Shown: positions 23,841 through 31,956, numbered from the stretch's first letter. The stretch is 64,000 nt of DNA from JAAYYM01 sp964631375 (GCA_964631375.1 CAZVYQ010000001.1:95622-159621), one strand, 5' to 3'. The notes: generated from the letters alone by a model not told the origin. Translations and numbers: made by a program.

Positions 23841-24553
23841 ACCACTACCTCCTTTTTGCGGAAAGGTCTGCCGCATACATATACAATACCTTTAAAAATA
23901 GCCGGCAAAGCTTTGCCACATAATAGAATGACTAATATCATGAACAAAATTCCAAGTGCTACAAACAGCAATGCCAATCCAAATAACACAAAACTTGCAA
24001 ACGGAATCGTTGTAAGATTGACTGATGCAATGATTCCAAGGAGAACCGCTACAGCAATAAATGCGATCGATGCAACTGCAAGCCCAAGGATCAGACTGAA
24101 AATAATAGAGAAAATTGCAATGATAATTGAAAAAACACTTGTAATCAATCCTATCGCTACAGGTAATGCAATTGGAATCAGCAGTATGGCAAGTATCACC
24201 ATAAATGCTGTCTTCCATGGATCATTCTTGGGTGGAGTATAGCCTCCTCCATTTTGAGTATGATCATCTTGATTTTGTGTCTGACTGTTCTGTTGCTGTT
24301 GATGATTGTTCTTCTGATCTTCCTTCTGTTGTTCTGTCGGCTTCACTGCCGGTATTTGAACCGGTGGAATGTCTGCCTTAATATTCTTTGCTGTCTCCTC
24401 CGGAGATCCCAATTCCCGAATCACCTGTTCTTCGTTCTCTATTCCTGCTTCATCAAAGTAGTCTGCGTAATATTTCAAAGCATCTGTTCTTTCATTGACA
24501 GGAAGGTCTCCAAGCAATGTGCCTAACTGCTGCATAAACTCTGCTCTATTCAT
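23837..24553 (-). CDS. DUF1700 membrane protein
   Basis: The 238-residue protein starts with the DUF1700 helical region (M-N-R-A-E-F-M-Q-Q-L, E-R-x-D-A-L-K-Y-Y-A-D-Y-F-D-E-A-G). A Gln/Asn-rich linker (about 70-110) and four or so transmembrane segments follow. DUF1700 proteins are usually encoded beside a PadR regulator and a DUF4097 protein, as here. It overlaps the padR end by 8 nt. Function unknown; an envelope sensor or transmitter role is inferred from context. Confidence 0.88.
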   Translation of the reverse strand: MNRAEFMQQLGTLLGDLPVNERTDALKYYADYFDEAGIENEEQVIRELGSPEETAKNIKADIPPVQIPAVKPTEQQKEDQKNNHQQQQNSQTQNQDDHTQNGGGYTPPKNDPWKTAFMVILAILLIPIALPVAIGLITSVFSIIIAIFSIIFSLILGLAVASIAFIAVAVLLGIIASVNLTTIPFASFVLFGLALLFVALGILFMILVILLCGKALPAIFKGIVYVCGRPFRKKEVVV

Positions 24554-24872
24554 CTTTATCGCCTCCTATAAACATGCTTGAAATCTTTGCGGAATACTCA
24601 TTCCATTCTGTCTCATATGAATGTAATTGTGTAAAGCCCTTGTCGGTCAGCTTATAATAACGCCTGTTTCTTCCTCCACACTCTACATCATATACCTCCA
24701 GGCAATCATCCTTTTGCAGCCTGCGAAGTACCGGATACAAAGTTGATTCAGAAATCTCAATTACGCGTCTTACATCTTGTGTAATCTTGTAGCCGTATGT
24801 GCCGTCTCTTTCCTTCGCCACAACCGCCAGAACGATTGCATCCAGTAGAGCGGCGCCTGTATTGAACACCAT
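24546..24872 (-). CDS. PadR-family transcriptional regulator
   Basis: The 108-residue winged-helix protein has the PadR pattern L-D-A-I-V-L-A-V-V-A, D-G-T-Y-G-Y-K-I-T-Q-D-V and S-E-S-T-L-Y-P-V-L-R-R-L-Q-K-D, with the basic wing G-G-R-N-R-R-Y-Y-K-L-T. It probably represses its own operon (padR-DUF1700-DUF4097-pspC). The -10 of the operon promoter overlaps a 13-bp palindrome, TATACGACGTATA, a good candidate operator. Confidence 0.93.
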   Translation of the reverse strand: MVFNTGAALLDAIVLAVVAKERDGTYGYKITQDVRRVIEISESTLYPVLRRLQKDDCLEVYDVECGGRNRRYYKLTDKGFTQLHSYETEWNEYSAKISSMFIGGDKDE

Positions 24873-24915
24873 GGTATCAGCTCCTTTTCATGTGTATTCT
24901 CTTGAATATGTGCTT

Positions 24916-24944
24916 ACTATACGTCGTATAATATTGGTTGTCAA
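24916..24944 (-). promoter_or_regulatory. padR operon promoter with overlapping palindrome
   Basis: On the minus strand TTGACA (24939-24944), a 17-bp spacer and TATAGT (24916-24921). The perfect palindrome TATACGACGTATA (24918-24930) overlaps the -10 and spacer, as expected for an autorepressor site. Confidence 0.78.
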
Positions 24945-24960
24945 TAAGCATACGTCACAT

Positions 24961-24976
24961 CGTGACAATTGTCACG
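24961..24976. promoter_or_regulatory. 16-bp palindrome upstream of the padR promoter (CRP/FNR-like)
   Basis: CGTGACAATTGTCACG is a perfect palindrome with the CRP/FNR-family layout GTGA-N6-TCAC. Its centre is about 60 bp upstream of the predicted padR start, the usual class I activator distance. A further half-site GTCAC lies just beside it at about 24954. Confidence 0.5.
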
Positions 24977-25001
24977 CAAGGTTATGACACTTGTGGGTAA
25001 C

Positions 25002-25032
25002 AAAAAGGTCTGCATCATCTGCAGACCTTTTT
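25002..25032 (-). terminator. Terminator of the zinc-ribbon gene
   Basis: AAAAAGGTCTGCA and TGCAGACCTTTTT flank a 5-nt loop; on the minus strand the stem is followed by five T. It ends transcription of the small gene at 25041-25283. Confidence 0.85.
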
Positions 25033-25040
25033 GTCTCCGA

Positions 25041-25283
25041 TCAGCCACAGGAAAGGTGTACCTTATGGCAATATGGACATTCGTATTCATCAGCATTCAG
25101 ATCCGTTATGATAAATGCCTTTCCACAGGATGGATTTTGACAGGCAAACATAAATCCTCCCTTGACATTTCCCTCAGCCTTTAGTCCCATTACACGTGTC
25201 TTACTGCCGTTTGTGCCTGATATACCTCCATTAACCATACCAAGTGCATCATCGCCCAGTGAATATCCCATTTTCTCTGCCAT
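25041..25283 (-). CDS. Small protein with double-glycine leader-like start and zinc ribbon
   Basis: The 80-residue protein has two parts. Residues 9-20, L-G-D-D-A-L-G-M-V-N-G-G, match the double-glycine leader of ABC-exported peptides: hydrophobic residues at -12, -7 and -4, and Gly-Gly at -2/-1. Residues 48-79 hold a zinc-ribbon-like set of Cys (48, 53, 69, 72, with 79 beyond). Similar short leader-plus-ribbon proteins appear to occur in Lachnospiraceae, but I recognise no function. The ribosome site AGGAGGG is very close to the ATG. No peptidase-containing exporter or modification enzyme is nearby, and a strong terminator follows. Confidence 0.7.
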   Translation of the reverse strand: MAEKMGYSLGDDALGMVNGGISGTNGSKTRVMGLKAEGNVKGGFMFACQNPSCGKAFIITDLNADEYECPYCHKVHLSCG

Positions 25284-25428
25284 ACATAACCCTCCTGTTC
25301 TTTTTTTATTACTGCATTACCAATGCCTTCGTTACATAGCATTGATGAAAGTAAGATCATTTGTTTCTCTGAATATATACGTTTGAATATGAATTTCATC
25401 ACAAGACGAAAATTGTCTTTATGATTGA

Positions 25429-26985
25429 TCATTGTTGCCGTGTAGCCCTTTGAGCCAGATGATAAGATAGATTCCATGTTCTAAAATTCATCTCGGGGAC
25501 TGTCATATTCAACTCCTCGTGCAGCGAATACTGCGTATTCTCATACTGAAGCATATCCTCTTCATTCATATATTGTATCATAGCAGGAATCTTATCGGCT
25601 GACAATCTGTGCAGATAATCATAATCCATATGGAAGGTGCTGTCTGCATGTGCCTTTGTCAGGTTATACTTGACAATCCATGCATCCTGATGACTAAAAG
25701 ACAGCCATAAATAGGCACATGTCACTACAATCATACAGTATCGAAACAAGGGAAACGTCGGCTTGAATATGCTGATTACAATTCCTGTCAGTATAATCGT
25801 CAATACAGCCAGACTCCATAATACCAATACTCTCAAAAACGTCAGACAATACGCATTGACATATAATAGCATACGATATATTGAGGATGCAATCATAATG
25901 TAGGTACAAACTGATAGAATTGTAAGTATCAATTTTAGCACTTTATTTTCTCTAAATCTATGAAGGCACACAAGTACCATAACCAAATTCATAAGACAGA
26001 CAAAGAGTAGCTGAAAATATCCCTGTCTTGCATATTGTGCATAGGAATATCCATTTGGCAATTTCATTCCGCCTAAAAAGAGATATACGATCTGTATCAG
26101 ACAGAACACCAGATAGACTACTGTCAGAACAGAAGTAAACGTAATTGCAATAATAGGCTCACCTGTTCTTTGATCAGTCACCTCTTCCCGTAGATCCTTG
26201 CTGATGACAGAGCAAAGATATGCATATGCTCCGAAAAACACAAAGATGGTCATAAATATAACACCAAATACATCTCCCGGTACCAGACTTCTGATATCAA
26301 ATACCTTTTCCAACAGTCGTCCAAATACCACATCTGCAGATGACAGCAATGCAAGTACAATGAGCAGCAATGGAATGGTTATGAAAATACCATACCAAAT
26401 ATATTTTCCTTTACCGTTCGACTCCTTACCTCTATGTTTGAGAAAATAATCAAAATGTCCAAATGGTTGAAACAGATGTGCAATTGCAGAAATCGCAGTG
26501 TAAAAAACTGCTCCGAGATATTTTCCGAAATCCCATTTTTGATCCTCGTAGGTTTGGTGTATTAAAAAGCTTCCGATCAATAGTAGAATCCCACACATGT
26601 TGAAAAAATGAATCGGAAATGAATCCGTACAAAATGTGGATATCCCTAACAAAACAGAGCAGATTATGTAAAAAAAGGTTTCCTTTTTACATGAGATATC
26701 CAGTAGCTTCATACAATAAATAAAATAACAGTAGGTTCCGCCCACAAAAAAAGGGAAGGTAATCCCCTGCATATTTTTATATAGACAAAATGTATAAAAA
26801 ACTGCATAAATCAATGTAACAAGTGCAATTTGACCAAAGTGGTCACGCACTCCTTGGATTCTCAGCTGTGACTCAGAAAAAACCTGTTGTCTAGGTTGTT
26901 TTGTCTCTGTCTGCATCATGATCTCCTGTACATTTTTCTCCGAATCGTTATTCATTATGAAGTCCTCATTCTCTCGTTCTGACAT
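25429..26985 (-). CDS. DUF4173 polytopic membrane protein
   Basis: The 518-residue protein has a polar N-terminal tail (about 1-45), then about 11-12 hydrophobic segments and a soluble C-terminal region of about 100 residues rich in Tyr and His. It matches DUF4173/DUF4153-type proteins. Upstream are a Xre-type regulator and a DUF2975 membrane protein, a common three-gene set in Firmicutes. Its GGAGGAAT ribosome site is inside the stop region of the HTH gene, only 3 nt away, so expression is coupled. Function unknown. Confidence 0.8.
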   Translation of the reverse strand: MSERENEDFIMNNDSEKNVQEIMMQTETKQPRQQVFSESQLRIQGVRDHFGQIALVTLIYAVFYTFCLYKNMQGITFPFFVGGTYCYFIYCMKLLDISCKKETFFYIICSVLLGISTFCTDSFPIHFFNMCGILLLIGSFLIHQTYEDQKWDFGKYLGAVFYTAISAIAHLFQPFGHFDYFLKHRGKESNGKGKYIWYGIFITIPLLLIVLALLSSADVVFGRLLEKVFDIRSLVPGDVFGVIFMTIFVFFGAYAYLCSVISKDLREEVTDQRTGEPIIAITFTSVLTVVYLVFCLIQIVYLFLGGMKLPNGYSYAQYARQGYFQLLFVCLMNLVMVLVCLHRFRENKVLKLILTILSVCTYIMIASSIYRMLLYVNAYCLTFLRVLVLWSLAVLTIILTGIVISIFKPTFPLFRYCMIVVTCAYLWLSFSHQDAWIVKYNLTKAHADSTFHMDYDYLHRLSADKIPAMIQYMNEEDMLQYENTQYSLHEELNMTVPEMNFRTWNLSYHLAQRATRQQ

Positions 26986-26988
26986 TTA

Positions 26989-27198
26989 TTATTCCTCCTT
27001 GCGATATTCCAATATATCTCCGGGCTGACAGTTCAAAGCCTCACAAATAGCCTCCAGAGTTGAAAATCTGATTGCCTTTGCTTTGTTATTTTTCAAAATC
27101 GACAGATTTGCCATTGTGATGTCAACCTTTTCTGCCAGTTCAGTCAATCCCATTTTTCTCTGTGCCATAACAACGTCCAAATTCACTATGATTCCCAT
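26989..27198 (-). CDS. Xre-family HTH regulator (YozG-like)
   Basis: The 69-residue protein is a single helix-turn-helix domain: A-Q-R-K-M-G-L-T-E-L-A-E-K-V-D-I-T, with N-L-S-I-L-K-N-N-K-A-K-A-I-R-F as recognition helix, and the end C-Q-P-G-D-I-L-E-Y. It belongs to the short Cro/CI-like group usually encoded after DUF2975. It may regulate the palindrome-rich promoter at 27762-27824. It lies 30 nt after DUF2975 and 3 nt before DUF4173. Confidence 0.92.
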   Translation of the reverse strand: MGIIVNLDVVMAQRKMGLTELAEKVDITMANLSILKNNKAKAIRFSTLEAICEALNCQPGDILEYRKEE

Positions 27199-27228
27199 AT
27201 GGTATCATCTCCATTTCAGTATGATATC

Positions 27229-27708
27229 TTAGATTGTCAGTTCATTTTCTTCTTCAATCTTCCATGCCTTATATAACAGATGCGATAATGCGGCAGCTAA
27301 AACCGTGAGTGAAATACCCATGAACACCACCAACAGCATGATAATGAAGATTCCAGGGTGATTCATATTCATCAACAGCAATACTACATTTCCTACCATT
27401 ACCATGGCAGAATCCAACGCAGCCAGCTGGCTGATACGTTTCAGTCGAATACTGTTATTCTCACAAAAAGAATGATCTGCCTCTATATTTTGACAAATCC
27501 CCCAAAAGATAATCAGTACAGCATAACATGGGATCGCTGTCACCCAGGCAAAGAACAGCCATGGATAATACCAGTTTGAAAATTCAGGCGCAGACACCAC
27601 CAATGCTCTTCCCCAAAATGGGATAATTAAAAAGTAAATGAGGAGTCCGATTATACCGACTCCAATCGTAATCACCTTTAACCATCTGGCTAAATGTCTC
27701 TGTTCCAT
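27229..27708 (-). CDS. DUF2975 membrane protein
   Basis: The 159-residue protein has four hydrophobic segments (about 13-33, 45-70, 93-113, 120-145). It has the DUF2975 feature that it is followed by a short Xre-type regulator. It is probably the first gene of the DUF2975-HTH-DUF4173 operon, behind a near-consensus promoter. Function unknown. Confidence 0.85.
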   Translation of the reverse strand: MEQRHLARWLKVITIGVGIIGLLIYFLIIPFWGRALVVSAPEFSNWYYPWLFFAWVTAIPCYAVLIIFWGICQNIEADHSFCENNSIRLKRISQLAALDSAMVMVGNVVLLLMNMNHPGIFIIMLLVVFMGISLTVLAAALSHLLYKAWKIEEENELTI

Positions 27709-27761
27709 AATATCTACCTCTCTGTCTCTGAAATTCGATCTACGGATCCGATGTAGTTACC

Positions 27762-27824
27762 GTGACGTTGTCACTATATCACCTTTCGAAACGAATGTCA
27801 ATATATTATTATCGTTTTACGATA
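27762..27824 (-). promoter_or_regulatory. Promoter of the DUF2975 operon with two flanking palindromes
   Basis: On the minus strand TTGACA (27796-27801), a 17-bp spacer and TATAGT (27773-27778). A palindrome TATCGTTTTACGATA (27810-27824) sits upstream of the -35, and GTGACGTTGTCAC (27762-27774) overlaps the -10. The second uses the same GTGAC/GTCAC arms as the site upstream of padR. Confidence 0.7.
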
Positions 27825-27850
27825 TATTTAGATCGAAATACAACAAAACA

Positions 27851-29233
27851 TCAAAGTCTGCCTACTCCCTTTTCAATTTCATCAAAAGATAAATGAGAAT
27901 ATCCCAATATAATCTCATTGTCATGAGCCCGTTCTTGATTGAGGTAATAACTCTCTGTTCGGTATATCTGTACACCTCGAAGCTGCAATTCTCTCTCAGT
28001 TTCCTTCGTAAAACTTCTGTTATGAAATCGTACAACCAGATGCATGCCTGTAGAATGACCCAGTAATGTAAATTCTCCCGGAAAATGCTCTGACAATTCA
28101 TTCACCAGCCTGTTTCGTTTCCTATCATACAATTTCTTCATCTTCCAGATATGCTTTTCAAAACGTCCGGTTTCTATAAATTTTGCCAATGTATATTGAC
28201 TTAGCACATCTGTATGTACATCGGAATACTTTTTCAATTCAATACAAGAATCAAGTAATTTGTTCGGTATTATCATGAAACCAAGTCGAAGTGCCGGAGC
28301 CAAAAGCTTACTGAATGAGCCAAGATAGATAACGCGTTGAGGATCTAATTCGCATAATGCACTGACCGGCTCCCCTTCATATCGAAATTCGCTGTCATAA
28401 TCGTCCTCAACAATGTAGCAGTCGTTCTGATTCGCATAACGAATCAGCTCCAGACGTCTCGCAATCGGCAAAACACCTCCCAATGGATATTGATGAGATG
28501 GTGTTGTGTAAATAAATGAAACATCTTTCTGTTCTTTTAATAAATCGGTACAAAGTCCATGTTCATCTGCCATAACACCTTCTATTGAACAACCGGCGCA
28601 GGCAATCACCTTACGCAAACCTGCATGCGTAGGGTCTTCAACTATAACCTTTTTATGCTGTGTTTTTAATAAATGAGAGATGAGTGACAAACCCTGTGTG
28701 GCACCGGAGGTAATCACAATCTGATCGGGATCACAGGACAACCCCCTTGTCCGATACAGATATCTTGAAATAGCCTCTCTAACTTCCCAGATACCAGCCG
28801 TCATGCAATAGCCGTAGGAAGCAGCAGAAATGCTGTAGCACACATCACGATAGAAACTACTCCATTCCTTATACGGGAAAAACTCAAGGGCAGGGATTCC
28901 GGTACAAAAATCAATCAATCCCTCCTGATGAGACTTTTGATTCTGCATAGCAGATGATCTTGACTCAAAAGACGGAGGCTGATCCAATGTATGTAATCCC
29001 TTCGCAACCACAGTCCCTGAGCCCTGACTGGTCTCCAAATATCCTTCTGCAACCAATTGACTATATGCATCAATTACGGTATTTCTGGATACGGCAAGAT
29101 CTGTTGATAGTTTCCTGGTTGAAGGAAGACGGGTTCCAGATACCAAAAATCCTCCTAATATCATTTTCCGAATCTGTGTAGTAATTTGACGTTCCAATGT
29201 GAGATCACTGCTACGATCAATAACAATCCACAA
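27851..29233 (-). CDS. MocR-type GntR regulator with PLP aminotransferase domain
   Basis: The 460-residue protein has an N-terminal GntR winged helix (about 1-70; P-S-T-R-K-L-S-T-D-L-A-V-S-R-N-T-V) and a fold-type I aminotransferase-like domain. The PLP-binding Lys is in L-G-S-F-S-K, and V-E-D-D-Y-D-S-E-F-R-Y is typical of MocR/PdxR proteins. A TTG at 29233 is preferred because GAGGTG is 6 nt before it; a GTG three codons upstream overlaps the ribosome site. It is divergent from a LysE-family exporter and probably controls it, with an amino acid or PLP as effector. Confidence 0.9.
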   Translation of the reverse strand: MWIVIDRSSDLTLERQITTQIRKMILGGFLVSGTRLPSTRKLSTDLAVSRNTVIDAYSQLVAEGYLETSQGSGTVVAKGLHTLDQPPSFESRSSAMQNQKSHQEGLIDFCTGIPALEFFPYKEWSSFYRDVCYSISAASYGYCMTAGIWEVREAISRYLYRTRGLSCDPDQIVITSGATQGLSLISHLLKTQHKKVIVEDPTHAGLRKVIACAGCSIEGVMADEHGLCTDLLKEQKDVSFIYTTPSHQYPLGGVLPIARRLELIRYANQNDCYIVEDDYDSEFRYEGEPVSALCELDPQRVIYLGSFSKLLAPALRLGFMIIPNKLLDSCIELKKYSDVHTDVLSQYTLAKFIETGRFEKHIWKMKKLYDRKRNRLVNELSEHFPGEFTLLGHSTGMHLVVRFHNRSFTKETERELQLRGVQIYRTESYYLNQERAHDNEIILGYSHLSFDEIEKGVGRL

Positions 29234-29252
29234 GAAAAACACCTCTTTTCAT

Positions 29253-29316
29253 AAGTGGTTCTATATATTTATAAATAATGTGGTACTTTTCCGACCACTT
29301 CTCAGATGATACAATC
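29253..29316. promoter_or_regulatory. MocR/LysE divergent control region with three AAGTGGT-type sites
   Basis: AAGTGGT (29253-29259) and ATGTGGT (29278-29284) are direct repeats 25 bp apart, and GACCACTT (29293-29300) is an inverted copy. A -10-like TACAAT (29311-29316) for the LysE gene follows. Direct-repeat operators are usual for MocR proteins. Confidence 0.5.
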
Positions 29317-29368
29317 CTATCATATTCATAATAAAAAGAGAAGTTTATGAATATTTACAGGAGGCAGT

Positions 29369-29986
29369 ATGAATACATATACATTTTTAATCACATCATT
29401 GATTATCATTTTAATTCCGGGAACAGGTGTGATTTACACGATATCCCTCGGGATGACCGAAGGAAGAAGAAAGAGCATTTATGCAGCACTTGGATGTACG
29501 GCAGGTATTATCCCACATTTATGCATCAGCATCGCACTATCATCACTTCTCATGCAATTGAACAGCACTGTTTTCACAGTCATGAAATATCTAGGTGCTT
29601 TTTACTTAATCTATCTAGGGCTTGGGATGATGATCAGCAACAAAACCGTACAATTTTCAGAAATGAAAACAGAATCACATGCAAGAGCTATTATAAAAAG
29701 AGGTATATTGATCAATTTGTTGAATCCAAAGCTGACGCTGTTTTTCTTTTCGTTTCTTCCGCAATATGTCAGCTCTGACTCGACTCATTATGTTGCAAAA
29801 AGCTTTATACTTGGTGTTATATTTATGGTTTTAACATTAATCGTATTTATTGGGTATGGTCTCTTGGCCGGAAGTGCAAGGACATGGCTGTGTCAGTCAT
29901 CCATGCGAATGTCTATTCTCCAAAAATGCTTTGGAATCATCTTCATTGTCTTGGCGGTTCAATTGGCTTTTGACTGCATTTTGTAA
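29369..29986 (+). CDS. LysE/RhtB-family exporter
   Basis: The 205-residue protein has about six hydrophobic segments and the LysE/RhtB signature I-I-L-I-P-G-T-G-V-I-Y-T-I-S-L-G near residues 14-29. The N-P-K-L-T-L-F-F-F-S-F-L-P pattern lies in the middle. Such proteins export amino acids (Thr, homoserine, Leu, Lys). It is divergent from a MocR regulator. A ribosome site, AGGAGGC, precedes the start. Substrate not determined. Confidence 0.9.
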   Translation: MNTYTFLITSLIIILIPGTGVIYTISLGMTEGRRKSIYAALGCTAGIIPHLCISIALSSLLMQLNSTVFTVMKYLGAFYLIYLGLGMMISNKTVQFSEMKTESHARAIIKRGILINLLNPKLTLFFFSFLPQYVSSDSTHYVAKSFILGVIFMVLTLIVFIGYGLLAGSARTWLCQSSMRMSILQKCFGIIFIVLAVQLAFDCIL

Positions 29987-30030
29987 AAGATGCTACTTTC
30001 CCTGATACCGATTGGATACCTGCAAAATAT

Positions 30031-30642
30031 TTATATGATAAAGTTCTTCTCTAGAATTTCACGGGTTAGTTGGATCCAGTCACCGGAGAATTGCGTGCCT
30101 TGCAAAATTGCGATGCCTGCTATCCCATGAACGATGGCCCACATATTGATAAAGACTCTCAGCTGATCCTTCATAGATACATTTCGATACTGTAGATAAG
30201 GTAAAGCATAGCTCTTAAACACCTCAAACGGACGATATGAATTAACCTCTGTGAGATCATCAAAGTTGATGTTGATGTCCTTTCTGCTGAAAATAAATGT
30301 ATAATACCGAGGATGATTCAGGAAAAAGCGTACATAACCCGTTGCCAGAGCAAAAGCGACTTCTTGAGGTTTTTGTTGGTTCGCAGAAGCAACATCTCTC
30401 TCTAATGAGTCAGCAAACTGGTCACATATATAGTCCTTCATGGCTTCAAATAAGGCATCCTTATCTTTGAAATAACTGTAAATTGCAGTATGTGTAACAT
30501 CACATAAGGAGGCTAATTTGCGAATTGACAACGCATAATCTCCGTGTTCCGATACATATTGTATTCCGGTTTCTATTAAGGTCTGCTGTAGGTTTCCATG
30601 ATGATATGGCTTGCTGATTTCTGTATTGTTTTCGCTTGACAT
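30031..30642 (-). CDS. TetR/AcrR regulator with WHG-type C-terminal domain
   Basis: The 203-residue protein has a TetR HTH (H-G-N-L-Q-Q-T-L-I-E-T-G; S-I-R-K-L-A-S-L-C-D-V-T-H-T-A-I-Y-S-Y-F-K-D-K). Its C terminus has A-I-V-H-G-I-A-G-I-A, the WHG-like domain. The start at 30642 follows AAAAGGGG; a longer start at 30699 lies inside its own -35. It sits after rsmH on the same strand but has its own promoter. No clear target gene is adjacent, so it may act mainly on itself or on distant genes. Confidence 0.88.
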   Translation of the reverse strand: MSSENNTEISKPYHHGNLQQTLIETGIQYVSEHGDYALSIRKLASLCDVTHTAIYSYFKDKDALFEAMKDYICDQFADSLERDVASANQQKPQEVAFALATGYVRFFLNHPRYYTFIFSRKDININFDDLTEVNSYRPFEVFKSYALPYLQYRNVSMKDQLRVFINMWAIVHGIAGIAILQGTQFSGDWIQLTREILEKNFII

Positions 30643-30670
30643 GTATAAGCCCCTTTTTTGAATTACTATA

Positions 30671-30714
30671 ATCTTACCGATATAAGAAAACAAAGTCAAC
30701 TATACCTTTTGACT
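30671..30714 (-). promoter_or_regulatory. TetR gene promoter with inverted repeat
   Basis: On the minus strand TTGACT (30694-30699), a 17-bp spacer and TAAGAT (30671-30676). AGTCAA (30694-30699) and TTGACT (30709-30714) form an inverted repeat over the -35, a possible autoregulatory site. Confidence 0.55.
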
Positions 30715-30719
30715 TACCA

Positions 30720-31799
30720 TTACGATGAATGTCCTCCGTCTCCCTTCACTGCCCATCTCAGTTTGGCTGACTGTGCACGTGGATTTCTGATGCATTCTTC
30801 TTTGGAGGCACGAATCGCCTCTGTTGCGATTTCACAATAAACTCCTTCACGCAAATATTTCTGAAAGGATTTCTTGACCAGACGATCTTCTCCTGAATGA
30901 AAGGTCAGAATTGCTGCACGCCCTCCGGGATTCAATACCTGTGGCAATTTTTCCAGCAGTTCAAACAAAACCTCAAACTCATTATTGACATCAATGCGTA
31001 GTGCCTGAAAAGTGCGTTGACATGACTTCTTGAGTGCTTCCTTCTTCTCTGCTTCATTTTTTCCTGCTGCCGGTATTATATCGAGTGCTTCTTCTATGAC
31101 TTTGCGAAGTTGTGAGGTAGTCTCTATTTTTCCACCTCTTTTGAATGTCAGCATGACCTGCTCAGTGATTTCTTCGGCATAGGTTTCGTTCGCATTTTCA
31201 ATGAGCATGCCGCACAGTTCTTCCTTTGATATCTCCTGCAGTCGCTGTGCCGCACTGATGCCGGTCTGCGGATTCATCCTCAAGTCCAGCGGGCCTTCTG
31301 TTTTATATGAAAATCCGCGTTCCGGATTGTCAATCTGCATAGAAGATACTCCTAAGTCTGCCAGTACAAAATCAAATTGGCCTACCTCTGCCGCCACCTG
31401 ATCAATCTGAGCGAAGTTTTGAAGCCGAACTGTAAGTAATGCAGGTCCAAACCCTGCTTCTTCCAACCGTTTTGCTGTTTTTGCAGATTCAATCGGATCA
31501 ACGTCCAAAGCATAGAGATGCCCCTGCCCGTTCAAACATTTTAGCATCTCCTTTGTATGGCCACCATAGCCAAGCGTTGCATCCAGTCCTCTCTGCCCCG
31601 GCTGAATTCGCAGAATATCCAATATTTCCTGTACGCAAATGGAAATATGCATGCCTGCAGGAGTGGAGCCTTTCTGTATCACCTTCGATATGGTTTCTGC
31701 ATACTTTTCCGGCTGCAATTCTTTATATTTTTCCTGATAATTCCTCGGATGAGTTCCCGAATAACGGGGGCGACGTTTATGAGATGTTTGTTCTTCCAT
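30720..31799 (-). CDS. rsmH: 16S rRNA (cytosine-1402-N4)-methyltransferase-like, N-terminally extended
   Basis: The 359-residue protein resembles RsmH/MraW, which methylates C1402 in 16S rRNA with SAM. Motifs are D-A-T-L-G-Y-G-G-H-T (SAM loop), L-A-D-L-G-V-S-S-M-Q-I-D-N-P-E-R-G-F-S and F-H-S-G-E-D-R-L-V-K near the C terminus. About 50 extra N-terminal residues (R-R-P-R-Y-S-G-T-H-P-R-N-Y) precede the usual start of the family. It is not in a dcw cluster, so it is either the only copy relocated or a paralogue. The ATG at 31799 follows GGAGGAGAA; an ATG at 31892 has no good site. Confidence 0.88.
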   Translation of the reverse strand: MEEQTSHKRRPRYSGTHPRNYQEKYKELQPEKYAETISKVIQKGSTPAGMHISICVQEILDILRIQPGQRGLDATLGYGGHTKEMLKCLNGQGHLYALDVDPIESAKTAKRLEEAGFGPALLTVRLQNFAQIDQVAAEVGQFDFVLADLGVSSMQIDNPERGFSYKTEGPLDLRMNPQTGISAAQRLQEISKEELCGMLIENANETYAEEITEQVMLTFKRGGKIETTSQLRKVIEEALDIIPAAGKNEAEKKEALKKSCQRTFQALRIDVNNEFEVLFELLEKLPQVLNPGGRAAILTFHSGEDRLVKKSFQKYLREGVYCEIATEAIRASKEECIRNPRAQSAKLRWAVKGDGGHSS

Positions 31800-31901
31800 G
31801 ACGTTTCTCCTCCACATAGAACAGGGGATGCAGATTGATTCATTCATGTTTCCAACAGGAAAAGTGGTTCCCTGCTTATCACTCATATCCACTGTTTCTT
31901 T

Positions 31902-31956
31902 CTATTCTATAAGGTAGTTTCATCATGGTCAACATATTTGAAGATGAAAAATAGGA
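31902..31956. repeat. 55-bp sequence, left copy at the assembly gap
   Basis: These 55 bp are identical, base for base, to 32057-32111 on the other side of the N run. This is the pattern left when two contigs overlapping by one assembly k-mer are scaffolded with a fixed gap. Confidence 0.9.
31904..31932 (-). promoter_or_regulatory. Putative rsmH promoter
   Basis: On the minus strand TTGACC (31927-31932), a 17-bp spacer and TAGAAT (31904-31909), about 105 bp upstream of the chosen start. It lies within the 55-bp sequence that is repeated across the gap. Confidence 0.6.

Noticed and set aside
25190..25477. A longer minus-strand frame overlapping the zinc-ribbon gene
   Set aside because: Out of frame with the double-glycine/zinc-ribbon protein, no ribosome site, and no recognisable domain.
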